From the NCBI RefSeq assembly GCF_003611635.1, contig NZ_RAVZ01000025.1:1-47337 (forward strand): DNA of 47,337 bases, read 5' to 3'. The stretch comes from Corallococcus terminator (GTDB lineage: Bacteria; Myxococcota; Myxococcia; Myxococcales; Myxococcaceae). Below the pieces are notes generated by a model. That model saw nothing but the letters and a program-made list of their open reading frames with translations. It made no database searches and was not told the DNA's origin. A program made the translations under genes and the position numbers. Every line of letters starts with the position of its first letter. The stretch's first letter is position 1. Shown here piece by piece: positions 25,083-34,249 of the stretch.

Positions 25083-26750
25083 ATGCGTCCCCTCCGCGGC
25101 CTCTCCCTGTTCAGCGCGGCCCTGCTGTCGGCTTGCGCGCGCTCCTCGACTCCGCCCACCGTCTCTCCACCCACGCCGGGCACCGTGACGCTCGCCGCGC
25201 CCGCGGGCGATGGGTGGTACCGGGGCGCGGTGTTCTATGAAGTCTTCGTCCGCAGCTTCCAGGACTCCAACGGGGACGGCGTGGGCGACCTGCCGGGGCT
25301 CATCTCGCGGCTGGACTACCTGAATGACGGCAATCCGGCGACGACGGACGACCTGGGCGTGGATGCGCTGTGGTTGATGCCGGTGTTCGCGTCGCCCAGC
25401 TACCACGGCTACGACGTCGTCGATTACGAGCGCATCCAGCCCGCGTACGGCACGCTGGAGGACATGCAGAAGCTGTGTGACGAAGCGCACCGCCGGGGTA
25501 TGCGCGTCATCGTCGACTTCGTCATCAACCACAGCAGTTCGGCGCATCCGTGGTTCGTGGAGTCGGCGGCGTCGCCGCAGTCGGCGAAGCGTGACTGGTA
25601 CCAGTGGCGGGCCAACAATCCGGCGTGGAAACAGCCGTGGGACCCGGCCTTCTCGCAGACGGACACATGGCACGAGCGCAACGGCGCCTGGTACTACGGC
25701 GTGTTCTGGAGCGGGATGCCGGACCTGAACATGCAGACGGTCGCGGTGCGCGAGGAGGTCAAGCGTCTGGCCACGCTGTGGCTTTCGCGCGGCGTGGACG
25801 GCTTCAGGCTGGACGCGGCCCGCTACCTCATCGAGACGGGCGGCGGCGTGGGACAGTCGGACACGGCGGAGACGCACGCGTTCTGGAAGGAGTTCGCCGC
25901 GCACGTGCGTTCGGTGAAGCCGGACGCGGTGCTGGTGGGGGAGAACTGGAGCGAGACGCCGTCGGTGGCGAAGTACTACGGCTCCACGGCGCTGGTGCCG
26001 GGCGGGGACGAGCTGCCCATCAACTTCAACTTCCCCCTGTCGGAGCGGGTGCTCGCGGGCATCAACGCAGGCAACGCCGGGGGCGTGGCATCGAAGTTCC
26101 TGGAGATGCGCAACAACTACCCTGCCGGGGTGGTGGACGCGCCCTTCCTCACGAACCACGACATGGTGCGGGTGGCGACGCAGTTCTCCGGTGACACGTC
26201 GAAGTTGGGGCTGGCGGCGGCGGTGGTGCTGACGCTGCCGGGCGCGCCGTTCCTCTACTACGGCGAGGAGGTGGGGCTGGGCAACGGAGGGGCCAACAAC
26301 GACGAGTCCAAGCGCACGCCGATGCCATGGACGGCCGCAACGGGCGGAGGCTTCACCACGGGCACGCCGTGGTACGGCTTCTCCAGCGGGCGGGAGACCG
26401 CCAACGTGGAGACGCAGAAGGCGGCGCCGGGCTCGCTGCTGTCGCGTTACAAGGCGCTGCTGCACGCGAGGCAGGGTTCGGAGGCGCTGCGCACGGGAGA
26501 CATGCGCCTCTTCACGCCGACGACGGGCCCGTCCGCCACGCTCGCGTTCGTGCGCACGGTGGACGACGAGCAGGTGCTGGTGGTGCACAACTTCTCCAAC
26601 GCGCAGGTCACGGCGGGGCCGTTCGACGTGGAGGGCACGGCGGTGGAGCCGCTGTTCACCGACACCGGCGTGTCGACGCTCACGGGGGGTTCGGGGGCCT
26701 GGAAGACGACCGTGCCCGCCCGGGGCACCGGCATCTGGCGGGTGCAGTAG
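25083..26750 (+). CDS. GH13 alpha-amylase, lipoprotein
   Basis: Secreted glycoside hydrolase (555 aa) acting on alpha-1,4-glucans. The signal peptide ends in the lipobox LSAC (Cys18). The TIM-barrel domain shows the four GH13 regions: [16 protein letters not shown] (nucleophile Asp244), VGENWS (acid/base Glu287) and FLTNHD (Asp360). The opening [19 protein letters not shown] resembles GH13 subfamily 36 enzymes, which have mixed alpha-amylase and neopullulanase activity. A beta-sandwich domain ends the protein. It is divergent from the DUF4032 gene and lies 13 kb from the main glucan locus. It is convergent with the immunity gene, 9 bases apart. Confidence 0.92.
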   Translation: MRPLRGLSLFSAALLSACARSSTPPTVSPPTPGTVTLAAPAGDGWYRGAVFYEVFVRSFQDSNGDGVGDLPGLISRLDYLNDGNPATTDDLGVDALWLMPVFASPSYHGYDVVDYERIQPAYGTLEDMQKLCDEAHRRGMRVIVDFVINHSSSAHPWFVESAASPQSAKRDWYQWRANNPAWKQPWDPAFSQTDTWHERNGAWYYGVFWSGMPDLNMQTVAVREEVKRLATLWLSRGVDGFRLDAARYLIETGGGVGQSDTAETHAFWKEFAAHVRSVKPDAVLVGENWSETPSVAKYYGSTALVPGGDELPINFNFPLSERVLAGINAGNAGGVASKFLEMRNNYPAGVVDAPFLTNHDMVRVATQFSGDTSKLGLAAAVVLTLPGAPFLYYGEEVGLGNGGANNDESKRTPMPWTAATGGGFTTGTPWYGFSSGRETANVETQKAAPGSLLSRYKALLHARQGSEALRTGDMRLFTPTTGPSATLAFVRTVDDEQVLVVHNFSNAQVTAGPFDVEGTAVEPLFTDTGVSTLTGGSGAWKTTVPARGTGIWRVQ

Positions 26751-26759
26751 GCGCGTCCG

Positions 26760-28007
26760 TCAGACGACGGGCTGTCGCCAGGAGCGGGAGATGTAGCCAT
26801 CTCCCGCTTCGGTGAATCGCCGCGCCAGCTCCGCGGCGCCGCCCCGGCCCTGCTGGAGCAGCCACTCCAGCTCCGAGGGAAGCAGGGCCTTCACCGTCAC
26901 CAGTCGCACGTCGCCCCCGGGCACCGCGAAGCGCGCGGGCAGGGACTCCGTCGCCATGCCCAGCAGCACCGCCACGCGCCCCTCCGGGGTGAGCAGTGTT
27001 TCGGGCAGGTGCGCACCGGCCACCTCCATCGACAGGGTTCCGCGCTCCAGTGCGCCGCGCAGCTTCTCGTGGCCTGCGAGTTCGTTGCCGACGCGTTCGA
27101 GCAGTTGCACCAGCCAGCTCTTCTCCAGGTCCGGCAACGGCTCTGGCGTCTCCATGGCGAGCTCGAATCCAAAGCCCGCAGTGGGGCGGTCCAGGATGTC
27201 CGCGAAGGGGGCGGACAGGCCATCCGTCACCACAAGCGTGTTCCCTGAGGGACGGCGGATGACCCGCCATGCCTGACTTCCCGCAGGCCAGTCACCTCCG
27301 AGGACCATGGAGATGACGAAGTCGTCATCCAGCGTGCCCAGTCCCTTCCAGACAGACTCACGGGCAGCGCGAGCCTGGTCCGACAACTCTCCGCGCTTCT
27401 TCGTCTCCGCGCGCATCACGGGGTCAAAGGCGCTGGGGCCCGTGACCGATTCGAACTTCGCACCCGTGATTCCCGCGCGTTCCATCGCCTCCTTGATGTC
27501 CTCGGAAACGATGAGAGCAACATCCCATTCCGAGGGGCGGAACACCTTTGCGTCGCCCACCTTCGACGAGTCAATTCGCATTCCATAGAGCGAACTCAGA
27601 GTGCCAACCTTCTCGGGGAACCCGTCATCTTCCTTCCAATAATGCGCCTCCTCGGAAGCCTCGACATCGACGCACGAAATGGTGCGGATGGCATTGAGGA
27701 TGAAATATGGACCGGGGTGGGAGTCGACCTCGACAGGAATCAGTTCCACGTCGTTGGGCGCCAGCGCCTTGAAGAGGTCTGCCAACCTCGCATGAACCAC
27801 TGGAGTGGCGAACGCCGCATGGGAGAAATCACGCGTTTCACCTTCCAGACTCAAGGGAAGTTGGATCTGCCCTGTGAAGTGCGCTGGTTTTCCGACCGTG
27901 AATTGCCAGGGGTCATCAAGTTTTTGCCTGGAGGAGTCGAGGGGATGCCCCAAACACCAGAAGCCTTCGGCAACATTTTCGTAGAGGTCGAAGTATCGCA
28001 CCGACAT
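26760..28007 (-). CDS. Immunity protein: Imm11 (DUF1629) fused to a SUFU-like domain
   Basis: Predicted cytosolic antidote (415 aa) for the toxin encoded just upstream. The N-terminal half (about 20-215) resembles Imm11/DUF1629, with YFILNAIRTISCVDVEAS and the later RPSEWDVALIVSEDI segment near AGITG, typical of immunity proteins next to AHH and related nucleases. The C-terminal half (about 245-400) resembles a suppressor-of-fused (SUFU) domain, which is also known in polymorphic-toxin immunity. ATG 28007 has GAGGG nine bases upstream; ATG 28016 is an alternative. It starts 18 bases after the toxin stop. The N-terminal half has lower GC than the C-terminal half, suggesting modular assembly. 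Confidence 0.8.
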   Translation of the reverse strand: MSVRYFDLYENVAEGFWCLGHPLDSSRQKLDDPWQFTVGKPAHFTGQIQLPLSLEGETRDFSHAAFATPVVHARLADLFKALAPNDVELIPVEVDSHPGPYFILNAIRTISCVDVEASEEAHYWKEDDGFPEKVGTLSSLYGMRIDSSKVGDAKVFRPSEWDVALIVSEDIKEAMERAGITGAKFESVTGPSAFDPVMRAETKKRGELSDQARAARESVWKGLGTLDDDFVISMVLGGDWPAGSQAWRVIRRPSGNTLVVTDGLSAPFADILDRPTAGFGFELAMETPEPLPDLEKSWLVQLLERVGNELAGHEKLRGALERGTLSMEVAGAHLPETLLTPEGRVAVLLGMATESLPARFAVPGGDVRLVTVKALLPSELEWLLQQGRGGAAELARRFTEAGDGYISRSWRQPVV

Positions 28008-28025
28008 GGCAGGCATCCCTCATCG

Positions 28026-29393
28026 TTACTGGCCGGTGACCAACCGATTTAGCTTTGAATTGCTCTTGCGGATCTGCACGGCGAGGTCGTCAAGGGCTTT
28101 GGTCAACAGAGCCTTGCAGTTTTCCATGGTGCCGCACGTCTTCGTTCTTCGGGTGAGCGTACGGAGGACCTCCTCGTGATACGCCTGCGGGTGAGGCCCC
28201 TTGTGCCCCGGCACTCGCACCTTGTTCGCTGGGTCATCGAGTGACATCCCAGCCCGCTCGAAGATCTCCTGGAACTTCGGAGACCACGGTCCACCCCGGT
28301 TCGTGGCGCTCCACCACTTGTTCGAAGCGATGTGGTGCTCATGCCCCTCGCCATCCACGCCGCTCGCGACAGGCGGGGCCCCTCCTTCCCGCGCGGCCAT
28401 CGCCATCGCGGTCGGCGCCAGGGCAAAGGTGATGACACCGTCCGAGGCCACCGCCACCGACTCCACCCGCGCCACCGCACCCAACCGCACGCCGGCCTGC
28501 TCCGCCACTACCACCGCGGCCTGCCCTGAGCCCGGAAGCAGCGGCACCTTCGAGGCCAGCGTCTGCGCCGTGCTCCCCACCGCCGCCGTAGCCAGCATCA
28601 CGAAGGCCCGCGCTGCGTTCTCTCCCAGCACCTCCCCGTACTGCTCCCCCGCGTCGCGCACCTCATCGAAACTCCGGGCCACCTTCACCTGCTCCGACAG
28701 CACCCGCCACCCACGGATGAGGTCCAACACCGTGTCGATGCCCAGGTAGCCAATCAGCACCACCGTCATCGCCGCAGCGACGCCCTTCGACACCGGCTCC
28801 GGCAAAGCCCACAGGCACAGGTACACCGTCCCCGTCGCCACGATGGTCGCGAGCACCGCCTCACGGTTCGTCATCCCCACCAGCGCCTCCTCCGTCTCCT
28901 CCCACACCGAGTCCAACGCGATGGCGAAGGCCAGCGTGCGCCGCGCGTCCTCATCCAGCGTCGGCCCCAGTTCCAGCAACTGGAGACAGTCTCCCGGCGT
29001 CTGCTTGCGCTGGCACCACTGCCCGTAGGCCCTCGCCAGCTCCGCCTCCGCGCCGTCCTCCTCCACCAGCAGTCGCAAGCGTGGAGGCTCCTCCACGGAC
29101 ACCAATCCCAGACGCCCTCGCACCCGCGAGTACGCCTGCGAGGAGAAGGAGCCCGCGAACAGCCGATACGCCTCCTCCCTCGGACGCACGGACACCGGCG
29201 CATCCTCCGCCAGCGTCTTCACCGCCTCCGTGAACGCGTCCTTCTCCAACACCACCGGAGCGCTCTCCGTCCGTGGCGAATGGACGACAGGCGCACCCCG
29301 TCCCGTGTCCAGACGCACGACGCGCGCCGCGGAACACCCCGTGCCCAACAGCACCAGCACCACCGCGACGGCCCAGCTCCGACTCAAGGACAC
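28026..29393 (-). CDS. AHH-domain polymorphic toxin lipoprotein, SitA-like
   Basis: The 455-aa product has an N-terminal signal with a lipobox-like LLGTGC (Cys20), then a conserved scaffold (VVRLDTG, WCQRK...GDCL, SVWEETEEAL, LPEPVSKG, GENAARAFVMLATAA) seen in myxobacterial lipoprotein toxins of the SitA type, which move between kin by outer-membrane exchange. The C-terminal 105 residues form an AHH nuclease of the HNH/EndoVII group: HEHHIASNKW (His351, 353, 354), GPWSPKFQEIFERAG, and HKGPHPQAYHEE (His397, 401, 406). The start is GTG 29393, with GGAGG six bases upstream. The immunity gene follows directly. The nuclease domain is clear; the SitA link rests on remembered family features. Confidence 0.82.
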   Translation of the reverse strand: MSLSRSWAVAVVLVLLGTGCSAARVVRLDTGRGAPVVHSPRTESAPVVLEKDAFTEAVKTLAEDAPVSVRPREEAYRLFAGSFSSQAYSRVRGRLGLVSVEEPPRLRLLVEEDGAEAELARAYGQWCQRKQTPGDCLQLLELGPTLDEDARRTLAFAIALDSVWEETEEALVGMTNREAVLATIVATGTVYLCLWALPEPVSKGVAAAMTVVLIGYLGIDTVLDLIRGWRVLSEQVKVARSFDEVRDAGEQYGEVLGENAARAFVMLATAAVGSTAQTLASKVPLLPGSGQAAVVVAEQAGVRLGAVARVESVAVASDGVITFALAPTAMAMAAREGGAPPVASGVDGEGHEHHIASNKWWSATNRGGPWSPKFQEIFERAGMSLDDPANKVRVPGHKGPHPQAYHEEVLRTLTRRTKTCGTMENCKALLTKALDDLAVQIRKSNSKLNRLVTGQ

Positions 29394-29656
29394 GAAATGC
29401 CTCCGGTGCACGCTCGCAAGGACGGGGGTGTCCCGCCCGGACGCGCAACCCTGCCTGGAGCAGCAACTCACCGCCAGTCATCCGCAACGTGTCCGGGCAA
29501 CGGACCGCATTCGGAAAAGCCAGACGGGGCCCGCATCCTGCGTTCCCCAGGTCGCACATCAGGAAGCGTCAGGGCGGCGAAGCAGCACACCCTCTTCCGA
29601 GACCGCGTCCCATCACATCCAGCAATGCGAGGGCTCAGCAGCTCCGACCAGAAACG

Positions 29657-30727
29657 TCACGGCGTGGGACTGCCCGCGTCACCCGCCCCCGCGTCCTCCA
29701 CCGCCGGAGCCACATCAGGCACGCCCGCATCCACGGTCCCCGCGTCCGGATCCGGAGCCACCGCCGCAGCGCGCCCCGAGGGCACCACCGTCGTCCACGC
29801 CGGCTTGGAAGCCCCCAGCACCGCCTCCTGCGTCTCCCCCGGAGGCACCAGCAGGTCCACCACCGGCGACTGCGAAGGGTCGCCCTTGCGGCCCCCGCCG
29901 AAGCGGTCGTTGACCGGCTCGCCCGGCGCGATGCCCATCGCCATCAGCCTCGGGTTGCCTTCCGTGACGCTGCCGAACATCCCGCCCAATGCCACCCGCC
30001 GGTCAATGGACGCGCCCGTCACAGCGACGCCGTAACCCCAGTCCGGCTGCGCATGCTTGCCGAAGAAGCGGTCCGGCACCTGGAACATCACCGTGCGTCC
30101 ACTCACCTGGATGACGGTGGGAAAGAACACCTTCGCCTCCAGGTCCCGTTCGGCCGCCGCGTTCAGCTCCGCCTCCACCTTGCCGCCAATGGGGCCCGTC
30201 TTCTCCTGGTACTCGCGCAGCGCCACCTCGCGCCAGTGCTTGCGCAGCACCTCACGCGCCTCGTACGGACGCGGCGTCAGCACCACCGCCTTGTCCCACG
30301 CGGAGCCCGGCGCCAGCGTGAGCCCCCGCCCCGGCAGCGTGTCCGTGCGGCCGGAGCCCGGCACCCCGTCCGTGTCCACGTACAGATCCACGTTGAACGT
30401 GTAGAAGCCGTGCCGCGCCCGGTCCGCCACCGTGGAGCCGCCAATGTCCACCGCCTGCGCGCGCGACGGCTTCGCGATGGGGTGCGCGAACGTCACCTCG
30501 AAGCGCGTCGCCTCGCCGTCCGCGAACGCCGCCACCGACACCACGTCCAGGTCGCCCTTCCCCAGGTCCGTCCGGCGCGGATAGACGAGCTCCCCGTCGC
30601 CGACGTCATCCCCCACGGGGTCCTCCATGCGGAACAGCAGCGAGTCCTCGTGCGTCCGCGCCCCCGAACACGCGGCCAGGGTGGAGGCGAGCAGGAACGC
30701 GGACAGACCGCGGCGGCGCAGGAGCAC
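29657..30727 (-). CDS. Lipoprotein with glucodextranase C-terminal (DOMON-like) domain
   Basis: The 356-aa product starts at GTG 30727 (GAGG six bases upstream) with a lipoprotein signal ending LAAC (Cys20). Residues about 30-300 match the C-terminal binding module of glucodextranase (DOMON-like): DPVGDDVGDGEL, GFYTFNVDLYVDTDG, GSAWDKAVVLTP and WGYGVAVTG. The tail is rich in Ala, Asp, Pro and Gly and probably unstructured. It is a paralogue of the protein at 33212-34198, and both flank the beta-barrel gene. A glucan-binding role near the outer membrane is likely. The 263 bases upstream of the toxin gene (29394-29656) hold nothing recognised. Confidence 0.8.
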   Translation of the reverse strand: MLLRRRGLSAFLLASTLAACSGARTHEDSLLFRMEDPVGDDVGDGELVYPRRTDLGKGDLDVVSVAAFADGEATRFEVTFAHPIAKPSRAQAVDIGGSTVADRARHGFYTFNVDLYVDTDGVPGSGRTDTLPGRGLTLAPGSAWDKAVVLTPRPYEAREVLRKHWREVALREYQEKTGPIGGKVEAELNAAAERDLEAKVFFPTVIQVSGRTVMFQVPDRFFGKHAQPDWGYGVAVTGASIDRRVALGGMFGSVTEGNPRLMAMGIAPGEPVNDRFGGGRKGDPSQSPVVDLLVPPGETQEAVLGASKPAWTTVVPSGRAAAVAPDPDAGTVDAGVPDVAPAVEDAGAGDAGSPTP

Positions 30728-30791
30728 GGGACACCTCGAGCACGAAGGGGAACGGCCCTCGGAGGTGTATCGCGCGGTGCCCCAAACGCAA

Positions 30792-30830
30792 GGAGCCCGG
30801 AGTGCCTGTCCTGAAGGCGCCCCGGGCTCC
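30792..30830 (-). terminator. Hairpin after the beta-barrel gene
   Basis: GGAGCCCGG (30792-30800) and CCGGGCTCC (30822-30830) form a perfect 9-bp stem about 48 bases after the barrel stop on the minus strand, followed by a short T-containing stretch. It may end the mal operon or reduce read-through into the lipoprotein gene. Confidence 0.55.
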
Positions 30831-30877
30831 ATCGCACCCCAACGAAGGCCGTCAGGGCCTCCGGGGAGCGAGCGCGA

Positions 30878-33073
30878 CTAGAACTGCGCCTTCATGAACG
30901 CCTTGACGCGCATGTGGTCGAAGTTGCGCTCTTCCAGGCTGTTCCAACCGCCGTTGCGGCCGGTGAAGCCGCGCGAGCCCACCGCCACCTTGTGGTCCGC
31001 GGCGATGGTGTCGTCCGCGTACTGCACCACGTAGCCGTCGCCGAAGTCGGGGCGGAAGGTGCCGAACGCGTACTGCCCCTCCAGACCGAACTCCACGCCG
31101 GACAGGATGTAGCGCGCCTTCACCAGGATCTGGTTCTTGTTGTGCTTGCCGGACGCCATCTCGTGGTTGCCGTAGGCCTGGAACGCGGTGTTGCCGTCCA
31201 GGAGGTCCGCGAAGAACTTGGAGTAGCTGGCGGACAGGTACAGGTCGTCCGTGAACTGGTAGCCGGCGCCCGCCGTGAACGTCGTGTAGTCCAGCACCCG
31301 GTCGTCGTCCGCCAGGTTGTCGAACGGCTTGAACTGGTAGCCCGAGTCACCCTGGCTGTTGGTGATGACGTTCGGGTTGCCATACAGACCGGAGGTGCTG
31401 TTGCCCGCGCTGTACTCGTTGACGAGCGAGTTGTCGCACGCCGCAATGCCGCCGCCGCACGCACCCTGCTGGTACGGCAGGAAGCGCGGGTCGTTCATGC
31501 GCTTGTCGTTCTCATGGATGTACTTGAACTTGCCGAACACATCGATGCCCTTGAGCACGTCCACGACGTACTTGGCGCGCAGCGCGATGAGGTGCGTCTT
31601 CTTGTCCTGGAAGGGCTGGTAGGCCGTGCGGTAGTTGTGGCCCACGCCGGAGTCCAGCTCCGTGCCCGGGTACTGGCTGTCGCCCAGCGCCTTGTCCGCG
31701 CTGCCGTACGCCTGCCAGTTGGTGTTGTAGGTGATGAAGGAATACTCACCGCCGACCTCCAGCGCGCCGTTCGTGTAGACCGGGTTCGCCGTCGCACCCT
31801 TCCAACCGATCGCCGTCTCCGCGAAGGGCTCGTCGAAGTCCGTGAAGTCGTTGTCCACGTTGATGGTCGCCACCTGCTGCGACTCGCTGGACCAGCCGCC
31901 GTAGCCGATGCGCGTGGGGTTGCCGCTGTAGCTGCCGTAGGAGGCGTTGGACGGGCCGGGGAACGCGAAGCTGCCGTCGTGACCTTCCGTCAACAGCACG
32001 TCCGCCTCACGGCGGCTGGCCATCACCGCCACGTAGTCCGAACCGATGCTGAAGAGCTGGAAGTTCAGCGACAGGCCCACATCGAGCGGGTCGTTGAGCG
32101 ACGCGTTCAGCATGTACGTCTGGTCCGTGTGGTGACCGGCCAGCACCGCGCTGTAGCCACCGACGCCAAAGCTCTTCGGCGTCAGGATGGGGTCCGCGTT
32201 CGAGTACGACGTGTACGCGGCCGCGCGCACGTCCAGCCAGGAGCCCATGTGCAGGCCGGCCTTCAGGCCGCCCACGCCGTTGCGGTAGCGCGGCGTCAGG
32301 TCACGCCCGTCATCCAGGTTCGTGTCCTCCGCGCGCACTTCCTGGTCGTTCGCGTACTGGAAGATGCCTCCGACGTCGAACATCTCCGTCGGGGTGTACT
32401 TCGCCTGGAAGCCGTACGCCGCGTCACGCGCGTGGAAGGCGCCCGTGCTGAAGCCCGGGCCGGCCCAGAGGCGGGGCAGCGAGATGCGCGCAGCGTCCCA
32501 GGTGATCTTCCGGTCCAGGTTCGAGCCCTGCACCATGATGGCCGCCGCGTTGTCGCGGTCGATGTAGCGCACCCGACCGATGACGAACGGGTCGAACTGG
32601 CCCAGGTCCGTCGCGCCGATGAGCGCCGAGTCGATGAGGTAGCCCGGACGCAGCGTCACCGACATGCCGCGCAGCTTGATGTACTGGTTGGAGCGCGGAT
32701 CGAACTCGCCGCAGTCACCGGCGATGCAGGGCCCCGCCGCGTTGCCGCCGAAGCCGCCGAAGTTCGTCCAGAAGTTCTGGTTGAAGCGGCTGTGGATGCG
32801 GCCGTTGACCTCCACCTGCGGGGAGATCTTCGCGTTCAGGAGCAGCTCCAGCTCCGTGCCGATGCCGTTGTCGCCGTAGCCCTCACCGGGCACCGTGGAG
32901 AAGTTGTAGAGCGCGCCCTGGTCCCGCTGGTTGCCCCAGAGGTACTTGGTATAGGTCGTGCCACCAATGGTGAGCTTGGGGCCACTGTCCTGCGCCATGA
33001 CCGACCCGGGAACCAGGCCGGCCGCCACGGAGAGCACACACGCTCCCCGCACCACATTCGTACGAATCTTCAT
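30878..33073 (-). CDS. Outer-membrane beta-barrel protein, probable glucan porin
   Basis: The 731-aa product has a signal peptide (cleavage near VMAQ, residue 27), and the rest is dominated by alternating hydrophobic/aromatic strands with Gly- and Asn-rich loops. It ends in Phe (VKAFMKAQF), the usual outer-membrane assembly signal. There is no recognised porin family name. Its place between malG-side genes and a DOMON-like lipoprotein suggests passage of malto-oligosaccharides, doing the job of LamB or a SusC-like protein without their sequence. A Cys pair near 115-121 (GPCIAGDCG) is notable. Start ATG 33073. The preceding gene ends 138 bases upstream, with a small hairpin between. Confidence 0.75.
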   Translation of the reverse strand: MKIRTNVVRGACVLSVAAGLVPGSVMAQDSGPKLTIGGTTYTKYLWGNQRDQGALYNFSTVPGEGYGDNGIGTELELLLNAKISPQVEVNGRIHSRFNQNFWTNFGGFGGNAAGPCIAGDCGEFDPRSNQYIKLRGMSVTLRPGYLIDSALIGATDLGQFDPFVIGRVRYIDRDNAAAIMVQGSNLDRKITWDAARISLPRLWAGPGFSTGAFHARDAAYGFQAKYTPTEMFDVGGIFQYANDQEVRAEDTNLDDGRDLTPRYRNGVGGLKAGLHMGSWLDVRAAAYTSYSNADPILTPKSFGVGGYSAVLAGHHTDQTYMLNASLNDPLDVGLSLNFQLFSIGSDYVAVMASRREADVLLTEGHDGSFAFPGPSNASYGSYSGNPTRIGYGGWSSESQQVATINVDNDFTDFDEPFAETAIGWKGATANPVYTNGALEVGGEYSFITYNTNWQAYGSADKALGDSQYPGTELDSGVGHNYRTAYQPFQDKKTHLIALRAKYVVDVLKGIDVFGKFKYIHENDKRMNDPRFLPYQQGACGGGIAACDNSLVNEYSAGNSTSGLYGNPNVITNSQGDSGYQFKPFDNLADDDRVLDYTTFTAGAGYQFTDDLYLSASYSKFFADLLDGNTAFQAYGNHEMASGKHNKNQILVKARYILSGVEFGLEGQYAFGTFRPDFGDGYVVQYADDTIAADHKVAVGSRGFTGRNGGWNSLEERNFDHMRVKAFMKAQF

Positions 33074-33187
33074 GATGTTCGGAAAACCCTTCTCGAAAAC
33101 GTGAGTCTGAGGGGGGTCATCCCCTCTCCCGGGGCGCCGCGGGTTCGCCGCGGCAGCCCTCCCCGTGTTGCATCAAACCTTGAAACA

Positions 33188-33205
33188 GACTGTTTTTGAA
33201 CAGTC
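33188..33205 (-). terminator. Weak hairpin between DOMON-like and barrel genes
   Basis: GACTGTT (33188-33194) and AACAGTC (33199-33205) form a 7-bp stem six bases after the DOMON-like gene stop. On the transcribed strand it is followed by a T-rich run. It could be a partial terminator or an mRNA processing site that sets different levels of transporter and barrel. Confidence 0.4.
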
Positions 33206-33211
33206 CGCCGA

Positions 33212-34198
33212 TTACTTCGTCGGCGTAGCGGTCGTCGGGGCCGGAGCCACCGTCGTTCCAGCCGGAGCGGCCGGCGTGGGCGCGGGCGCCGGGGTGGGCG
33301 TCGCGGCCTCCGTCGGAGCCGGAGCCGGAGCCGGAGCAGGGGCCGGCGTCGCGGCGGCGGCGCCACCCGTGGCGGCGGGACGCTTCGGGCCGGACACCAT
33401 CGTCAGCGTGGCCTTCTTGGTGGACGAACCATCCGAGCCGCACTCGTAGGCGAGCATGTCGTACTGCGCCTTCGCCTCGGAGCTGTCGCCCTTGGCCTCG
33501 CCGGCCAGCGTGTCAATCACGTGCGGATCGCAGTCGAAGTCGGTGCCGCCGCCGAAGCGGTGCTGGCCCTCGTACTCGTTCACGCGGCGCGTGAGCAGGT
33601 CGTTGCCGGCCGGGAAGCCTTCATTGGACTGCATGACGACCTGGAAGCCCCACGTCGTCGGGTCGCTGTCGGCCAGGTCGGAGTTCATCACCGTGGCGGT
33701 GATCTTGTTGCCGGAGGCGCGCACCTGCGCGGGCACCACCACGGCGCTCTTCATCGCGCCCGCCTTGTTGTTGGCCTCCGCGCGCACGCGCGACGAGCCC
33801 TGCGGCGAGATGACGACGACCTTGTCCCAGGCGTCCGCCGGGGCGAAGGCCACGTTGAGGCCCGGGGGGCTGTCCGTGAAGCCGCTGCCCGTCTTGTGGT
33901 CGGTGTCGATGAAGACGAACACCTCCTGCACGGAGAAGCCGTCCTTCATGTTCCAGGGGTTGGCCACCTTGGCCTTCAGCTCGATGGCGAACTCGGTCTT
34001 GTTGCTGCCCTTGTCCACCGTGACCTTGGTCAGGTCGAACGAGCCCGGCACATACACGGGGTCCGTCGGATAGGTGTACTTGCCCGGACCCTTGTCGTCG
34101 CCGGTCGGGTCCTTGAAGGACACCTTGTCGGCCAGCGCCGGGGACGCCACCAGGGAGGCGGCGAGCGTGAGGAATGCAATGCGGGGGTTGATGATCAT
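33212..34198 (-). CDS. Secreted DOMON-like (glucodextranase C-terminal) protein
   Basis: The 328-aa product has a Sec signal (cleavage after ASPALA, residue 23) and a glucodextranase-C/DOMON-like domain (about 24-225: DPTGDDKGPG, VFVFIDTDHKTGSG, AWDKVVVISPQ, WGFQVVMQS). A Cys-containing segment precedes a tail of about 60 residues made largely of Ala-Pro repeats, encoded partly by a GGAGCC hexamer repeat near 33315-33344. No lipobox is seen, unlike its paralogue at 29657-30727. AAGGAG precedes ATG 34198 by 11 bases; a TTG at 34219 is less likely. It sits directly after malG in the mal operon, so it may be an accessory glucan-binding component. Confidence 0.8.
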   Translation of the reverse strand: MIINPRIAFLTLAASLVASPALADKVSFKDPTGDDKGPGKYTYPTDPVYVPGSFDLTKVTVDKGSNKTEFAIELKAKVANPWNMKDGFSVQEVFVFIDTDHKTGSGFTDSPPGLNVAFAPADAWDKVVVISPQGSSRVRAEANNKAGAMKSAVVVPAQVRASGNKITATVMNSDLADSDPTTWGFQVVMQSNEGFPAGNDLLTRRVNEYEGQHRFGGGTDFDCDPHVIDTLAGEAKGDSSEAKAQYDMLAYECGSDGSSTKKATLTMVSGPKRPAATGGAAAATPAPAPAPAPAPTEAATPTPAPAPTPAAPAGTTVAPAPTTATPTK

Positions 34199-34249
34199 GG
34201 GGATGATGGCTCCTTGCAACGACAGACGGGGAACTGCGGATGACCGCGA

